From: Pectobacterium peruviense
Lineage (GTDB): Bacteria; Pseudomonadota; Gammaproteobacteria; Enterobacterales; Enterobacteriaceae
DNA length: 64,000 nucleotides
Direction of reading: 5' to 3'
NCBI RefSeq assembly: GCF_002847345.1
Contig: NZ_LXFV01000012.1
Location: forward strand, 1 to 64,000
Shown: piece by piece, positions 7,682 to 16,297 of the stretch
Numbering within the stretch: position 1 is the stretch's first letter
Layout: every line of letters begins with the position of its first letter
Notes under the pieces: generated by a model
The model's input: only the letters and a program-made list of their open reading frames with translations
Databases searched by the model: none
What the model was told of the DNA's origin: nothing
Program-made: the position numbers and the translations under genes

Positions 7682-9796
7682 ATGGCGATCACCTATGAAT
7701 ATCATTACGGAAATGGCGGATTCATTCTATCTGAACCACAACAGAAAGAGCTTAGAACATTACTTGATAAACAGCTAATCCAATCTGGCACAGGAGAGAA
7801 ATCGCTCGCTGTTCCGCTATATGATAAAATCCTCAGTTATATTCCTGTACCTAGCATAAATGTTGGTGATTATTTTAAGGTCTATACTTGGTTACAGGGT
7901 GCTCGTGAAGTCAATAACGACTCAAGCGTATATTCCGTTTTCATTAGGAATTATACCAAGATACAGTATGAATTACGTTATGGAGAACTGAACGAACTCG
8001 AATTAAGTATACTTAATAATAAAATCAATGAGGCATCAAACAATATAGGGTTTGAGTTGGTTAGAAATATACTTAACCACAATGGCTTACTTCCCGGATT
8101 AGAGGGGCTAGGCGTATTAGACGGTGGTGAAGCTGCTAGAAAAGTGTTTCAGGGTGATATTTATCCAGAAGGCGACTTTACAGGCTGGGCTGGCACAATG
8201 CTTTTCTCTTTCTTAGGCTATGATCGGTTTTATGAAGAGTGGTTATTAACCACAGAGGAAGTTAATGCAGAAATACGGACTGGGAGTGGTATTGTCGATC
8301 GCGTCATAAAAGAGCATAGCGGAACTTATGACTTGATTTCCGCACTTCAGGCTAACCAAGAAACCATTGATAGTTATAACTTGCTAGAATCTATTTACGC
8401 CGTTATTCGCAGCTTTGAAAACGTCGATAAATCACAGCAAGAAATTATCGAAAAAACCAATAACTTTATTAGTGCAACGTACGCACTACCAACCGATCAC
8501 CCATTTTTAGCTGGTAATAAACTACCTTATGATAAAGTCTTATTTCAAACTACAAATTTAGGCTTTTCATCTGGTAGTCAAGGCGATGACGATTATAAGG
8601 ACTTTTGGATAGGTGACCGAGCAAACTATCTTAATTACATCGTGCATGCCGGTATAGGAAATGACAACATTCTTGGCGTCCCTACGACCTATCTAGGCCT
8701 TATCCCCGGCAGCGCACTTATTGATGGTGGGATGGGTTATGACACGTTATCATATCATGCTACTCGCGATGGTGGAGATAACACCGTACCGCTGAAACTC
8801 AGTATTATTTTTGAAGAAATAGACAGTCCTCTGTATAACTGGAGATTCTCTGTCGATAAATCGCCATCTGAAGGGTATAGTATTTATAAAGGTCATGATT
8901 ATGCTTATAGCATAGAGAAACTCGAAGGGACAAGTAACTCTGACACTATTATTATAAAGGAACGTCCTGTATCTAATGAAAACATCATCGTGGATTTATT
9001 AGGCTCTACAACTGGGTATGGCGATACTATTGACCTTTCCCATATTAACCATGGCGTTGATCTTTCATTAGTCGGTAACGAAATAGTCATCCCCTTCGAA
9101 GGTGAAGGATCCCTGACAATCAGAAATATAGAGAATATTATTGGCACATCATTTGATGATATCTTATATGGCAATAGTGAAAATAATATTATTATTGGCG
9201 GAAGAGGAGATAACATTATTTACGGCAACGGAGGTGCAGATAAATTCGTTATCACTCAGGGTGTGAACACTATCAAAGATGCTGATAGCAATGACAAACT
9301 TTACATTAATCTTTCCTCTATAAATCAGTTAACTAACCAAAGAGACCTCGGTATAGAATTAAAAGGTGGATTTATTGTTCGCAGTAATTCGTCAAACCCC
9401 GGAGGAGAAGTCGCGCTTCAAGATGGTGATACCGCTGTGTTTTATCCTGCTATCCCTAACCCTATGAATTTTTCGCCTGCGCTTGGGGGAAGCAGGAATA
9501 TGATTGATGAAACGTTGGGCGATCAATTTATTGTTCGTTATACTTTGTCCGGAACAACGCTGCTCGTATCGGCTTCTTTTGCTAATCTGGATCCCGCAGA
9601 AGCCATTATTGAAAACTATGATGCTGGCGATCTTGGATTAAAATTTAAGTCTCTCGTTGTTCCTAACTATTCGAATGCCGCTGCTTCACATGCCAGTAAT
9701 ATGGATCAGCTCGTTGACCAATACGTTCAATTACACTCAGAAATGATTACAGATCGCTTCACGCTCCCTACATCTTCTGATTTGTGGTATGCCTGA
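7682..9796 (+). CDS. RTX-type calcium-binding repeat protein, function unknown
   Basis: A 704-residue protein. Roughly residues 1-310 are an unrecognised mainly helical domain. From about 320 there are nonapeptide-like RTX elements (AGIGNDNILG, GGMGYDTLSY, then GTSFDDILYGNSENN and IIIGGRGDNIIYGNGGADKF near residues 490-520), which bind Ca2+ in a beta-roll. No N-terminal signal peptide is seen, as expected for type I secreted proteins, but no type I secretion genes are nearby. The gene is AT-rich with AAT, ATA and TTA codons unlike its neighbours, which suggests horizontal transfer. It follows a strong GGAG site and the exported partner gene. It could be a toxin, adhesin or secreted enzyme. 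Confidence 0.75.
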   Translation: MAITYEYHYGNGGFILSEPQQKELRTLLDKQLIQSGTGEKSLAVPLYDKILSYIPVPSINVGDYFKVYTWLQGAREVNNDSSVYSVFIRNYTKIQYELRYGELNELELSILNNKINEASNNIGFELVRNILNHNGLLPGLEGLGVLDGGEAARKVFQGDIYPEGDFTGWAGTMLFSFLGYDRFYEEWLLTTEEVNAEIRTGSGIVDRVIKEHSGTYDLISALQANQETIDSYNLLESIYAVIRSFENVDKSQQEIIEKTNNFISATYALPTDHPFLAGNKLPYDKVLFQTTNLGFSSGSQGDDDYKDFWIGDRANYLNYIVHAGIGNDNILGVPTTYLGLIPGSALIDGGMGYDTLSYHATRDGGDNTVPLKLSIIFEEIDSPLYNWRFSVDKSPSEGYSIYKGHDYAYSIEKLEGTSNSDTIIIKERPVSNENIIVDLLGSTTGYGDTIDLSHINHGVDLSLVGNEIVIPFEGEGSLTIRNIENIIGTSFDDILYGNSENNIIIGGRGDNIIYGNGGADKFVITQGVNTIKDADSNDKLYINLSSINQLTNQRDLGIELKGGFIVRSNSSNPGGEVALQDGDTAVFYPAIPNPMNFSPALGGSRNMIDETLGDQFIVRYTLSGTTLLVSASFANLDPAEAIIENYDAGDLGLKFKSLVVPNYSNAAASHASNMDQLVDQYVQLHSEMITDRFTLPTSSDLWYA

Positions 9797-9821
9797 ATCT
9801 ACTATCCTCCTTCTCATAACA

Positions 9822-9853
9822 AAACGGCTGCGCAAGCAGCCGTTTTGTTATTT
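9822..9853. repeat. tyrR/RTX terminator; right copy of the 32-bp direct repeat
   Basis: Identical to 6532-6563 over 32 bases, overlapping the last bases of the tyrR stop codon. As a hairpin with T on both sides it can end both the RTX gene (+) and tyrR (-). Confidence 0.9.
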
Positions 9854-11420
9854 ACTCTTCGTCATCCCCCGCAGGTTTGCGTTGGCTGAGTCCATACTCC
9901 CGCAGTTTGTTGGCTATCGCCGTGTGCGATACACCTAGCCGCTTCGCCAGCTTACGTGTGCTTGGATAAGATTGATAAAGACGAGTCAGCACGGAGCGCT
10001 CAAAACGCTTGTTGATGTCATCCAGCGAACCATCCAGCAAGGTTTCATCTTGTGGTGCATCAATCGAAAACGCCGGGAGATCGATGTCCTGCATATGCAA
10101 TTCGCTACCTTCCAACTGCGTCAGCGCGCGATAAATGGTATTTCTCAACTGCCGAACGTTACCCGGCCAGCCGTACTGTGGCAGGAAATGTTCCACATCC
10201 GCTGCCAGTTTGGGACGAGGAATTCCCTGTTCGTCGGCAAAACGCGCCACAAAGAGTTCAGCCAGCGGCATAATGTCGGCCGGACGTTCACGCAACGGCG
10301 GTAACATCAACGTTAGCACGTTGAGGCGATAATAAAGATCCTCACGGAATTCCCCGCGCTGCACCAGTTCCAGCAGATTTTTCTTGGTCGCGCAAATCAC
10401 CCGCACATCCACATGAACTTCGTGATCTTCGCCCACGCGGCGGAATGTCCCATCATTCAGGAAACGCAGCAGTTTAATCTGCATCTGTGCCGACATTTCA
10501 CCGACTTCATCCAGCAGAACCGAGCCGCCGTTCGCCTGCTCGAAGAATCCTTTCTTACCTTCCTGCGCATTGAGATACGCGCCGGAAGCATGGCCGAACA
10601 GCTCGCTTTCCATTACATCATCGGGCAATGCTGCGCAGTTCAGCGCCAGGAAAGGATTTTTGCCACGCGGCCCACGCAGGTGGCAGGCTCGCGCCAACAT
10701 ATCCTTGCCCGTCCCTGTGTCACCCACGATCAACAGCGGCGCATCCAGCATCGCCAGCTTGCGTGCTTGCTCAACCACCTGACGCATTTTCGGGCTAGCA
10801 GCAACGATGTGATCGAATTCATTATCATCGTTTACGACGAGATTCTGTAACTGTCGGCCCATGCGAGCAGCCGATTTCAACATCACCAGTGCGCCTGCCG
10901 TTGCCACGTTACCAGCATCATCTTCCAGACGGACGGGCGTCATCTCCAGCAAGAAATCTTGACCACGAATCACCACGCGCTCCGCGACGACCGAGCTGCT
11001 CTTCTCCAGCCAGTTGGTGAAATTGAATCCGGGGATCATCGTGGCAATCGTCAATTCGCTGATGGTTTCTGCCGATTGTTCAAACAGCGCCAGCGCGGCC
11101 GGATTAAACAGTTCAGGTTTCCCTTTCATATCCAGCGAGAACACCGGCTCAGGCATCGACTCCAGCAGCGCATTCAACGCGCGATGTTCACGTTCAGATG
11201 GCATAAACGCCACGGTGCGCACATCGCTGACGCTTTCAATACGGCGGATTTCCGTCATCAGTGGACGGAAATCATCAAAATCGAGGGTGGCAAAATTGAG
11301 GTAAATACGGCCAATAGTCGCAATTTCGATGCCGCGTAAATCAATATGGCGTGACGCAAGCAGATCTAACAACTCACGGACCATACCAATGCGGTCTTCA
11401 CAAATAACTTCCAGATGCAT
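9852..11420 (-). CDS. tyrR: TyrR, aromatic amino acid regulator
   Basis: Transcription factor that responds to tyrosine, phenylalanine and tryptophan and controls their synthesis and uptake. The 522 residues show an N-terminal ACT domain (about 1-75), a PAS region (80-190), an AAA+ domain with Walker A GDTGTGKD (near 240) and a C-terminal helix-turn-helix (STRKLAKRLGVSHTAI). Start ATG 11420 corresponds to E. coli MRLEV; a TTG one codon upstream is also possible. It keeps a GAYLNA sequence exactly where sigma-54 activators have GAFTGA, a segment absent from E. coli TyrR. In E. coli tyrR is adjacent to tpx and ycjF; here both junctions hold inserted genes. Confidence 0.95.
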   Translation of the reverse strand: MHLEVICEDRIGMVRELLDLLASRHIDLRGIEIATIGRIYLNFATLDFDDFRPLMTEIRRIESVSDVRTVAFMPSEREHRALNALLESMPEPVFSLDMKGKPELFNPAALALFEQSAETISELTIATMIPGFNFTNWLEKSSSVVAERVVIRGQDFLLEMTPVRLEDDAGNVATAGALVMLKSAARMGRQLQNLVVNDDNEFDHIVAASPKMRQVVEQARKLAMLDAPLLIVGDTGTGKDMLARACHLRGPRGKNPFLALNCAALPDDVMESELFGHASGAYLNAQEGKKGFFEQANGGSVLLDEVGEMSAQMQIKLLRFLNDGTFRRVGEDHEVHVDVRVICATKKNLLELVQRGEFREDLYYRLNVLTLMLPPLRERPADIMPLAELFVARFADEQGIPRPKLAADVEHFLPQYGWPGNVRQLRNTIYRALTQLEGSELHMQDIDLPAFSIDAPQDETLLDGSLDDINKRFERSVLTRLYQSYPSTRKLAKRLGVSHTAIANKLREYGLSQRKPAGDDEE

Positions 11421-11556
11421 CAACGGCTACCTTCTTCAAGAGACACGACATGGCTATTGCTACTGATAATACCCTTTCGTTTGCACCGGATGAAGTAAAG
11501 TGGCAGCAAAAGTTGACACATCTGTACGTTTTTTCCACGTCAATAACGAAACGGGG

Positions 11557-13101
11557 TTAAGACAGCGGCGTGGTTGCCATCGCCACAATGGTCCGTATGC
11601 CTTCCAGATAGTTACCGAGACGTAAATTCTCATCAAAACTATGCTGATTATTATCGGCATTAACCAGAGGGACGATCACGTACGGCACTTTCAACACGCT
11701 GACCGCACCACTCATCGGCAGCGTACCGCCCATCATACGGTTTTTCTCCGGAGCGATACCGCGCGGTGCCGTTGTGGTAGCGACAGCCCAGTGACCCAAC
11801 GGTGAGTCGATCTCGGTTCTGGCCGCATAGGCGCTGCTCGGATAGGCCGTCAGGTGAAGTGAAATCAGATGCGGATACTGCTCGCGTTCTGCCTGTGTAG
11901 GCGATTCGCCTGCAATGATATGAAAACCTTTGCTGGCAATGTACTGGCGTAAAAGCGCGTACATATTATCCGGCGGTGTTTCCGGTACAGTGCGAATATT
12001 CACACTGGCGGTCGCGGTTGATGGAATGGCATTAGAGGCTTTCTTTCCTGTGTCACCGGCTTTAATGCCGAGAATATCCAGCGAAGGATACTGCACCGCC
12101 TCTGCCGCATTGCCTGCAACCTTATCCAACTGCGCGAGGCCAAAGCGTTTTTCCAGTGAGCCAGCAGGAGGTGCCGTCTCGGCTACCTGTTTTTTATCGC
12201 TATCGCTGAGCGTAACGCGGTCATAATAACCGGGGATCGTGACCTTGCCGTCCGCATCTTTCATACTGGCCAGCAACGTAACCAAATTTTGCACCGGATT
12301 TGGAATGACATTCCCATAGCCACCGCTGTGGGCTGCGGCATTCGCACCGAAAACCGTCATGTCGATCTGGATTGAGCCACGATTGCCAAAGTTGATGCCA
12401 GGGCGATTGCTGGACGGCATCGCACCATCATAAATCACCATGCCATCGCTTTTCAGCAGCGCCAGATGCTCGGCCATCACCGTCGTCAGGCCGGGTGAGC
12501 CTTTTTCTTCTTCAGAATCCAGCAGCACTTTGATGTTGACCGCAGGTTCTACACCCTTGTCCTTCATCGCATCCATTGCCGCGAGGAACATCACGATCGG
12601 CCCTTTATCATCGGCCGATGCACGGGCGAAAATGCGCCATTCCGGGTTGATATCGCCTTTCAGAAGACGCGACTCAGGCAGCATTTGCCATTTTCCGGCG
12701 GCATCTTTTTCTTTTAGCACAGGCTGCCACGGCGGCGTTTGCCACTCGGACGGATTCACGGGCTGCCCGTCAAAATGCATGTATAACAGGATAGTTTTAC
12801 GATCGGGCTTTGCAGCACCAAACTCAGCATAAACCAGCGGTTTATCGCCATTCGTCAACGTTTGCGTGCTAAACCCGCGCTTCTGGAACGCCTTTTCCAA
12901 CCAGTCGGCATTACGTTGGATATCCGCAGGCACGGCGGCATCATTTTGCAGCGTCAGTAATTCGAGATATTCAGGGAAGCTGTTTTGCGCGTAACGTTCA
13001 GCATCGGCAGGTGCCAGTACCAGCTGCGCGCTGGCAGGCAAACAGAGAATGGCTGCTGACAGCGACAGCGCCGCCAGCGTCAATTTTTTACCGAGAATCA
13101 T
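11557..13101 (-). CDS. M20 family metallopeptidase, exported
   Basis: A 514-residue zinc peptidase of the M20 (ArgE/DapE/carnosinase-like) family. A signal peptide (MILGKKLTLAALSLSAAILC...ASA, about 25 residues) sends it to the periplasm. Metal-site motifs are visible in order: YMHFDGQP (His, with catalytic Asp two later), ASADDKGP (bridging Asp), DSEEEKGSP (catalytic Glu and metal Glu), and a late ADNNQHSFDE (final His). AAHSGGYG marks the dimerisation-lid region. Likely role is hydrolysis of dipeptides or acylated amino acids in the periplasm. It stands between the PTS cluster and tyrR, with 139 bases to the lacI-type gene, so operon membership is uncertain. Confidence 0.85.
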   Translation of the reverse strand: MILGKKLTLAALSLSAAILCLPASAQLVLAPADAERYAQNSFPEYLELLTLQNDAAVPADIQRNADWLEKAFQKRGFSTQTLTNGDKPLVYAEFGAAKPDRKTILLYMHFDGQPVNPSEWQTPPWQPVLKEKDAAGKWQMLPESRLLKGDINPEWRIFARASADDKGPIVMFLAAMDAMKDKGVEPAVNIKVLLDSEEEKGSPGLTTVMAEHLALLKSDGMVIYDGAMPSSNRPGINFGNRGSIQIDMTVFGANAAAHSGGYGNVIPNPVQNLVTLLASMKDADGKVTIPGYYDRVTLSDSDKKQVAETAPPAGSLEKRFGLAQLDKVAGNAAEAVQYPSLDILGIKAGDTGKKASNAIPSTATASVNIRTVPETPPDNMYALLRQYIASKGFHIIAGESPTQAEREQYPHLISLHLTAYPSSAYAARTEIDSPLGHWAVATTTAPRGIAPEKNRMMGGTLPMSGAVSVLKVPYVIVPLVNADNNQHSFDENLRLGNYLEGIRTIVAMATTPLS

Positions 13102-13240
13102 AAAAACGTCCTGTTATACAGAAATGAGAAGTATTTATCCTACACACGATTCTGTAACAACGGTACTCCGTGTTATACCAGTATTCTGCCTGTTCTCTAT
13201 TGCCGTTCTCTATAATAACGGACTGCCGATTAACGTACGA

Positions 13241-14242
13241 TCACGGCTCGTCACGTACCTGGCTAATAGATTGCCCTTGGATGAAGGAATGAGGAAACTG
13301 TCGCGACTGTATAAGATAATCCTTACGCGTCAATTTCATAAGAATCTCTCTTGCCCCATACTCCGCCATTTCTTTTACCGGATACACTACACTATCAATA
13401 TGTGGTGCCAAATATTCAGTGAGCCCAAAGCTATCAAAAGAAATGACCGAAATATCGTCAGGAACAGACAAACCCTGTAAGCGTAGCGTTTTTAATCCGC
13501 CCGAACAGGCACGCTCACCACAATAGACAATGGCCGTAATATCTAGCTTCCGCTGTATTAATGTTAATGTTGCTTCTTCACCGAAGACATGATCGTAACT
13601 GCCTTGGATATAATATTCGTCTCCCCACGTTTTATTAACCGCTCGGATAGCATCAATGCAGCCTTTTAAACGTTGGGTCGCGCTATGGCGTGATTCCGGC
13701 CCACCAATTACGGCGATTTTTTTATGACCTGCCGCAATCAATTTATTTGTAGCATCAAATGCCGATAAATAATGATCGAATGAAACGGAATAAATATCCG
13801 CCGAACCAGAAGCATCGAGCAATACTACAGGTTTATTTTCAGTATAGGCTTTAATCGTTTCGGTTGATAAATGGCGGGTGTAGAGAAGAAATCCATCGCA
13901 GTTGATTTCATCCAATTTTCTTAATGCATTTTCTTCTTCATCTTGCCCGGCACTTTCCAGCACCATAAGCATTTTGCCTTTGGCATTCACTTCTTTATGC
14001 ACTGCGCTCATCACTGAACCAAAGAAGCCTGACACGTTGTTAGGAATAAGCATGCCTATCACGCCGCTACTTTTGCTTACCAATGAGCGGGCGCTTAAAT
14101 TGGGTTTATAGTTCAATAGCTTGATGGCATTCTCGACGCGTAACTTTGTCTCTTCCTTAACTTTTTCCGGCTCGTTAAGTACGCGAGTTACCGTTGCACG
14201 CGACACATTTGCCATCCGGGCAACATCGACTATTGTTGACAT
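13241..14242 (-). CDS. LacI-family repressor of the PTS/dehydratase cluster
   Basis: 333 residues. The N-terminal helix-turn-helix is typical of LacI (IVDVARMANVSRATVTRVLN), then the hinge region LSARSLVSKSSGVIGMLIP and a periplasmic-binding-protein-like effector domain. It is the last gene of the run dehydratase-IIB-IIC-IIA-lacI, 72 bases after the IIA gene, and so is probably partly co-transcribed. The two palindromes upstream of the dehydratase gene (17489-17504 and 17550-17569) are the likely operators. The inducer is unknown. Confidence 0.88.
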   Translation of the reverse strand: MSTIVDVARMANVSRATVTRVLNEPEKVKEETKLRVENAIKLLNYKPNLSARSLVSKSSGVIGMLIPNNVSGFFGSVMSAVHKEVNAKGKMLMVLESAGQDEEENALRKLDEINCDGFLLYTRHLSTETIKAYTENKPVVLLDASGSADIYSVSFDHYLSAFDATNKLIAAGHKKIAVIGGPESRHSATQRLKGCIDAIRAVNKTWGDEYYIQGSYDHVFGEEATLTLIQRKLDITAIVYCGERACSGGLKTLRLQGLSVPDDISVISFDSFGLTEYLAPHIDSVVYPVKEMAEYGAREILMKLTRKDYLIQSRQFPHSFIQGQSISQVRDEP

Positions 14243-14314
14243 AGAATTCCATTATAAAGAAAAGCAATGCCTGACTGCGACACTGCTTATTTACTATCAA
14301 ATTAACTGAAACTA

Positions 14315-14620
14315 TTACACTTTATCGCGGTAGAGTTCAATCATTTCTTTGATTAAGTCATTTGCCAGCATGGATGTCATTAAATGATCCTGTGCATGAA
14401 CCATAACTAATGTTACAGGAATTTTTCCTTCCCCTTCATCCATGCCGATCAATTTAGTTTGCACTAAATGTGCCCGGCTTGCCGCTTCTCGCGAACGAAT
14501 CAATGCATTATCGCAGGCTTCCCATTCGCCTTTTTTCGCATGCTGTAATGCGATCATTGCTTCGCTTTTACTTTCTCCCGCATTGGTAATGATCTCCATT
14601 ATTTCCAATTCAAGATCCAT
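14315..14620 (-). CDS. PTS Lac/Cel-family EIIA component
   Basis: A 101-residue phosphotransferase subunit that takes phosphate from HPr and passes it to EIIB. It is nearly all helical; the active-site histidine is in MVHAQDHLM (about residue 75) and the metal-binding aspartate precedes the trimer core. The ATG at 14620 is chosen because GAGGA lies seven bases upstream; the frame extends to a TTG at 14638 inside the Shine-Dalgarno. It lies between the IIC gene (32 bases upstream) and the repressor gene. Confidence 0.92.
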   Translation of the reverse strand: MDLELEIMEIITNAGESKSEAMIALQHAKKGEWEACDNALIRSREAASRAHLVQTKLIGMDEGEGKIPVTLVMVHAQDHLMTSMLANDLIKEMIELYRDKV

Positions 14621-14652
14621 AACGTCATCCTCTTTCAAAATTAAATGATTTT

Positions 14653-15942
14653 TTACGCTTTAGATTCTGCTTCTTGCGCTAATAGCTGCTTTTCATACGC
14701 CTTGTAAAAGGGAAGCCATATCACACAAGAAATAGCGAAATTAGTCAGCACTAAGATGACTGGTCCAATAGACCACCCTGCTGCCCACGGAGCCCCTAAA
14801 AGAGAAGGTGTCGTCCAGGGAACAATAGACATCGGCTTATCAACAAACCCTGAGCTCAATGCAAACCAGGCTACCGTTGCATTAATTAGCGGCGCACCCA
14901 CAAAAGGGATCAGCATCAAAGGATTCATGATAATTGGCGAACCAAAAATAACGGGTTCATTGATATTAAAAAAAGAAGGAACAACGCTCAATTTTCCTAT
15001 CGAACGTAGATGCGCGGAACGGCTACGCAAATACATGATGACGAGCGCAAGCGTGGAGCCACAGCCACCAATAACGATATAGAATCGCCAGAATGGATCA
15101 ACGAAGCTATGGGGAAGCACCTGCCCCAATTCCAGCGCCGTTTGGTTTGCTGCGATATTTGCCAGCCAGAAGGGTTGCAGTAAATTGGTCACGATAGCCG
15201 CACCGTGAATGCCGCAGAACCATAAAAGATGGGAAATCAACACACAGATGAGTATGGCGGTTAAACTGTCGGACGCGGCAACAAAGGGTTTGAAGGCGGC
15301 CATAATCACTTCAGGCACCAGCATCCCAGTAAAATGCTGAACCAGCAGTGATAACGGATATAACGTCGCGATCATCACCAACACTGGCACAAGCAATTCA
15401 AATGACTGAGCGATTTTTTCAGGCACCTGTTCAGGCAAACGAATAGTCAGGTTTCTAGTTTTTAAAAACCGCATCAGCTCGACTGAATATATCGATGTCA
15501 TCAATGCCGTAAAAATACCGGTGCCACCCATAAATGCCGCTGGAATACTACCATTGGTAAAGGGTGCAGCAACAATAAGGAAAGAACAGAGTGACAGTAA
15601 TCCGCCCATCAGTGGGCTAAGATTATACCCCTGAGAAAGGTTGTACCCGATCCCAACAGCAATATAGATCGTCATTATCCCCATTGTCATGCGGAATGGC
15701 ATCATGATTGCGTCTTTATTGTTGGTCGCAAACTCCACCCACATCTGTCCTAGCGCGAACGTCGTATCTTTTGAAAAAGGCGGAAACGCCATAATCATCA
15801 GAAAACTGCCGACAATCATGAAAGGCATAGCAGAAATAAAGCCATCGCGAACGGCAAGAACATGCCGTTGCCCACCGATGCTCCCGGCTAAAGGTGCTAT
15901 TTTTCTTTCAATAAAAGAGATCACATTATTATAGATACTCAT
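14653..15942 (-). CDS. PTS Lac/Cel-family EIIC permease
   Basis: A 429-residue inner-membrane permease with about ten hydrophobic segments, of the cellobiose/lactose/chitobiose EIIC family (CelB/ChbC-like). The start MSIYNNVISFIERKIAPLAG is typical. Recognisable family sequences include HGAAIVTNLLQPFW and FFNINEPVIFGSPIIMNP, the substrate-site loop. The ATG at 15942 is preferred over 15948, which sits in the Shine-Dalgarno AGGGGATGATA. Transported sugar is unknown; no phospho-glycosidase is encoded nearby. Confidence 0.92.
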   Translation of the reverse strand: MSIYNNVISFIERKIAPLAGSIGGQRHVLAVRDGFISAMPFMIVGSFLMIMAFPPFSKDTTFALGQMWVEFATNNKDAIMMPFRMTMGIMTIYIAVGIGYNLSQGYNLSPLMGGLLSLCSFLIVAAPFTNGSIPAAFMGGTGIFTALMTSIYSVELMRFLKTRNLTIRLPEQVPEKIAQSFELLVPVLVMIATLYPLSLLVQHFTGMLVPEVIMAAFKPFVAASDSLTAILICVLISHLLWFCGIHGAAIVTNLLQPFWLANIAANQTALELGQVLPHSFVDPFWRFYIVIGGCGSTLALVIMYLRSRSAHLRSIGKLSVVPSFFNINEPVIFGSPIIMNPLMLIPFVGAPLINATVAWFALSSGFVDKPMSIVPWTTPSLLGAPWAAGWSIGPVILVLTNFAISCVIWLPFYKAYEKQLLAQEAESKA

Positions 15943-15968
15943 TATCATCCCCTGGCGTTAGCAAAATA

Positions 15969-16274
15969 TTATGAAAGCAGACCAAGGGCGAATTTAAGTA
16001 CATTGTCGCCTTTCATCATGCCGTAATCCATTGGATTTATTGTCTCCACTTTTTTGTTTTTCTGTGCAGCAATCTTCTTAAATTCATCCAGTTTATATCT
16101 AACCTGAGGCCCCAATAAACACAGATCGTACTGTTCGATTCCTTCGTTAAATTTCTCTAAAGGAAGCGCCGCCAGTTCCACATCAATATTTTCTGCCGCT
16201 GCGGCTTCTTTCATTTTTTTTACGAGCATGGATGTGCTCATTCCTGCGTTACAGCAGAGAAATATCTTTTTCAT
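15969..16274 (-). CDS. PTS Lac/Cel-family EIIB component
   Basis: A 101-residue cytoplasmic subunit that carries phosphate on cysteine. The phosphorylation loop is C8-N-A-G-M-S-T-S near the N-terminus. It transfers phosphate from EIIA to the sugar as EIIC imports it. It lies 23 bases after the dehydratase gene and 26 before the EIIC gene. Confidence 0.93.
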   Translation of the reverse strand: MKKIFLCCNAGMSTSMLVKKMKEAAAAENIDVELAALPLEKFNEGIEQYDLCLLGPQVRYKLDEFKKIAAQKNKKVETINPMDYGMMKGDNVLKFALGLLS

Positions 16275-16297
16275 TTTTTCACCTTAGCAAGTTTTAT

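Noticed and set aside
11424-11556. TYR box upstream of tyrR
   Set aside because: A TTTGCAC...GTAAA sequence near 11480-11500 is in the wrong arrangement for TGTAAA-N6-TTTACA.
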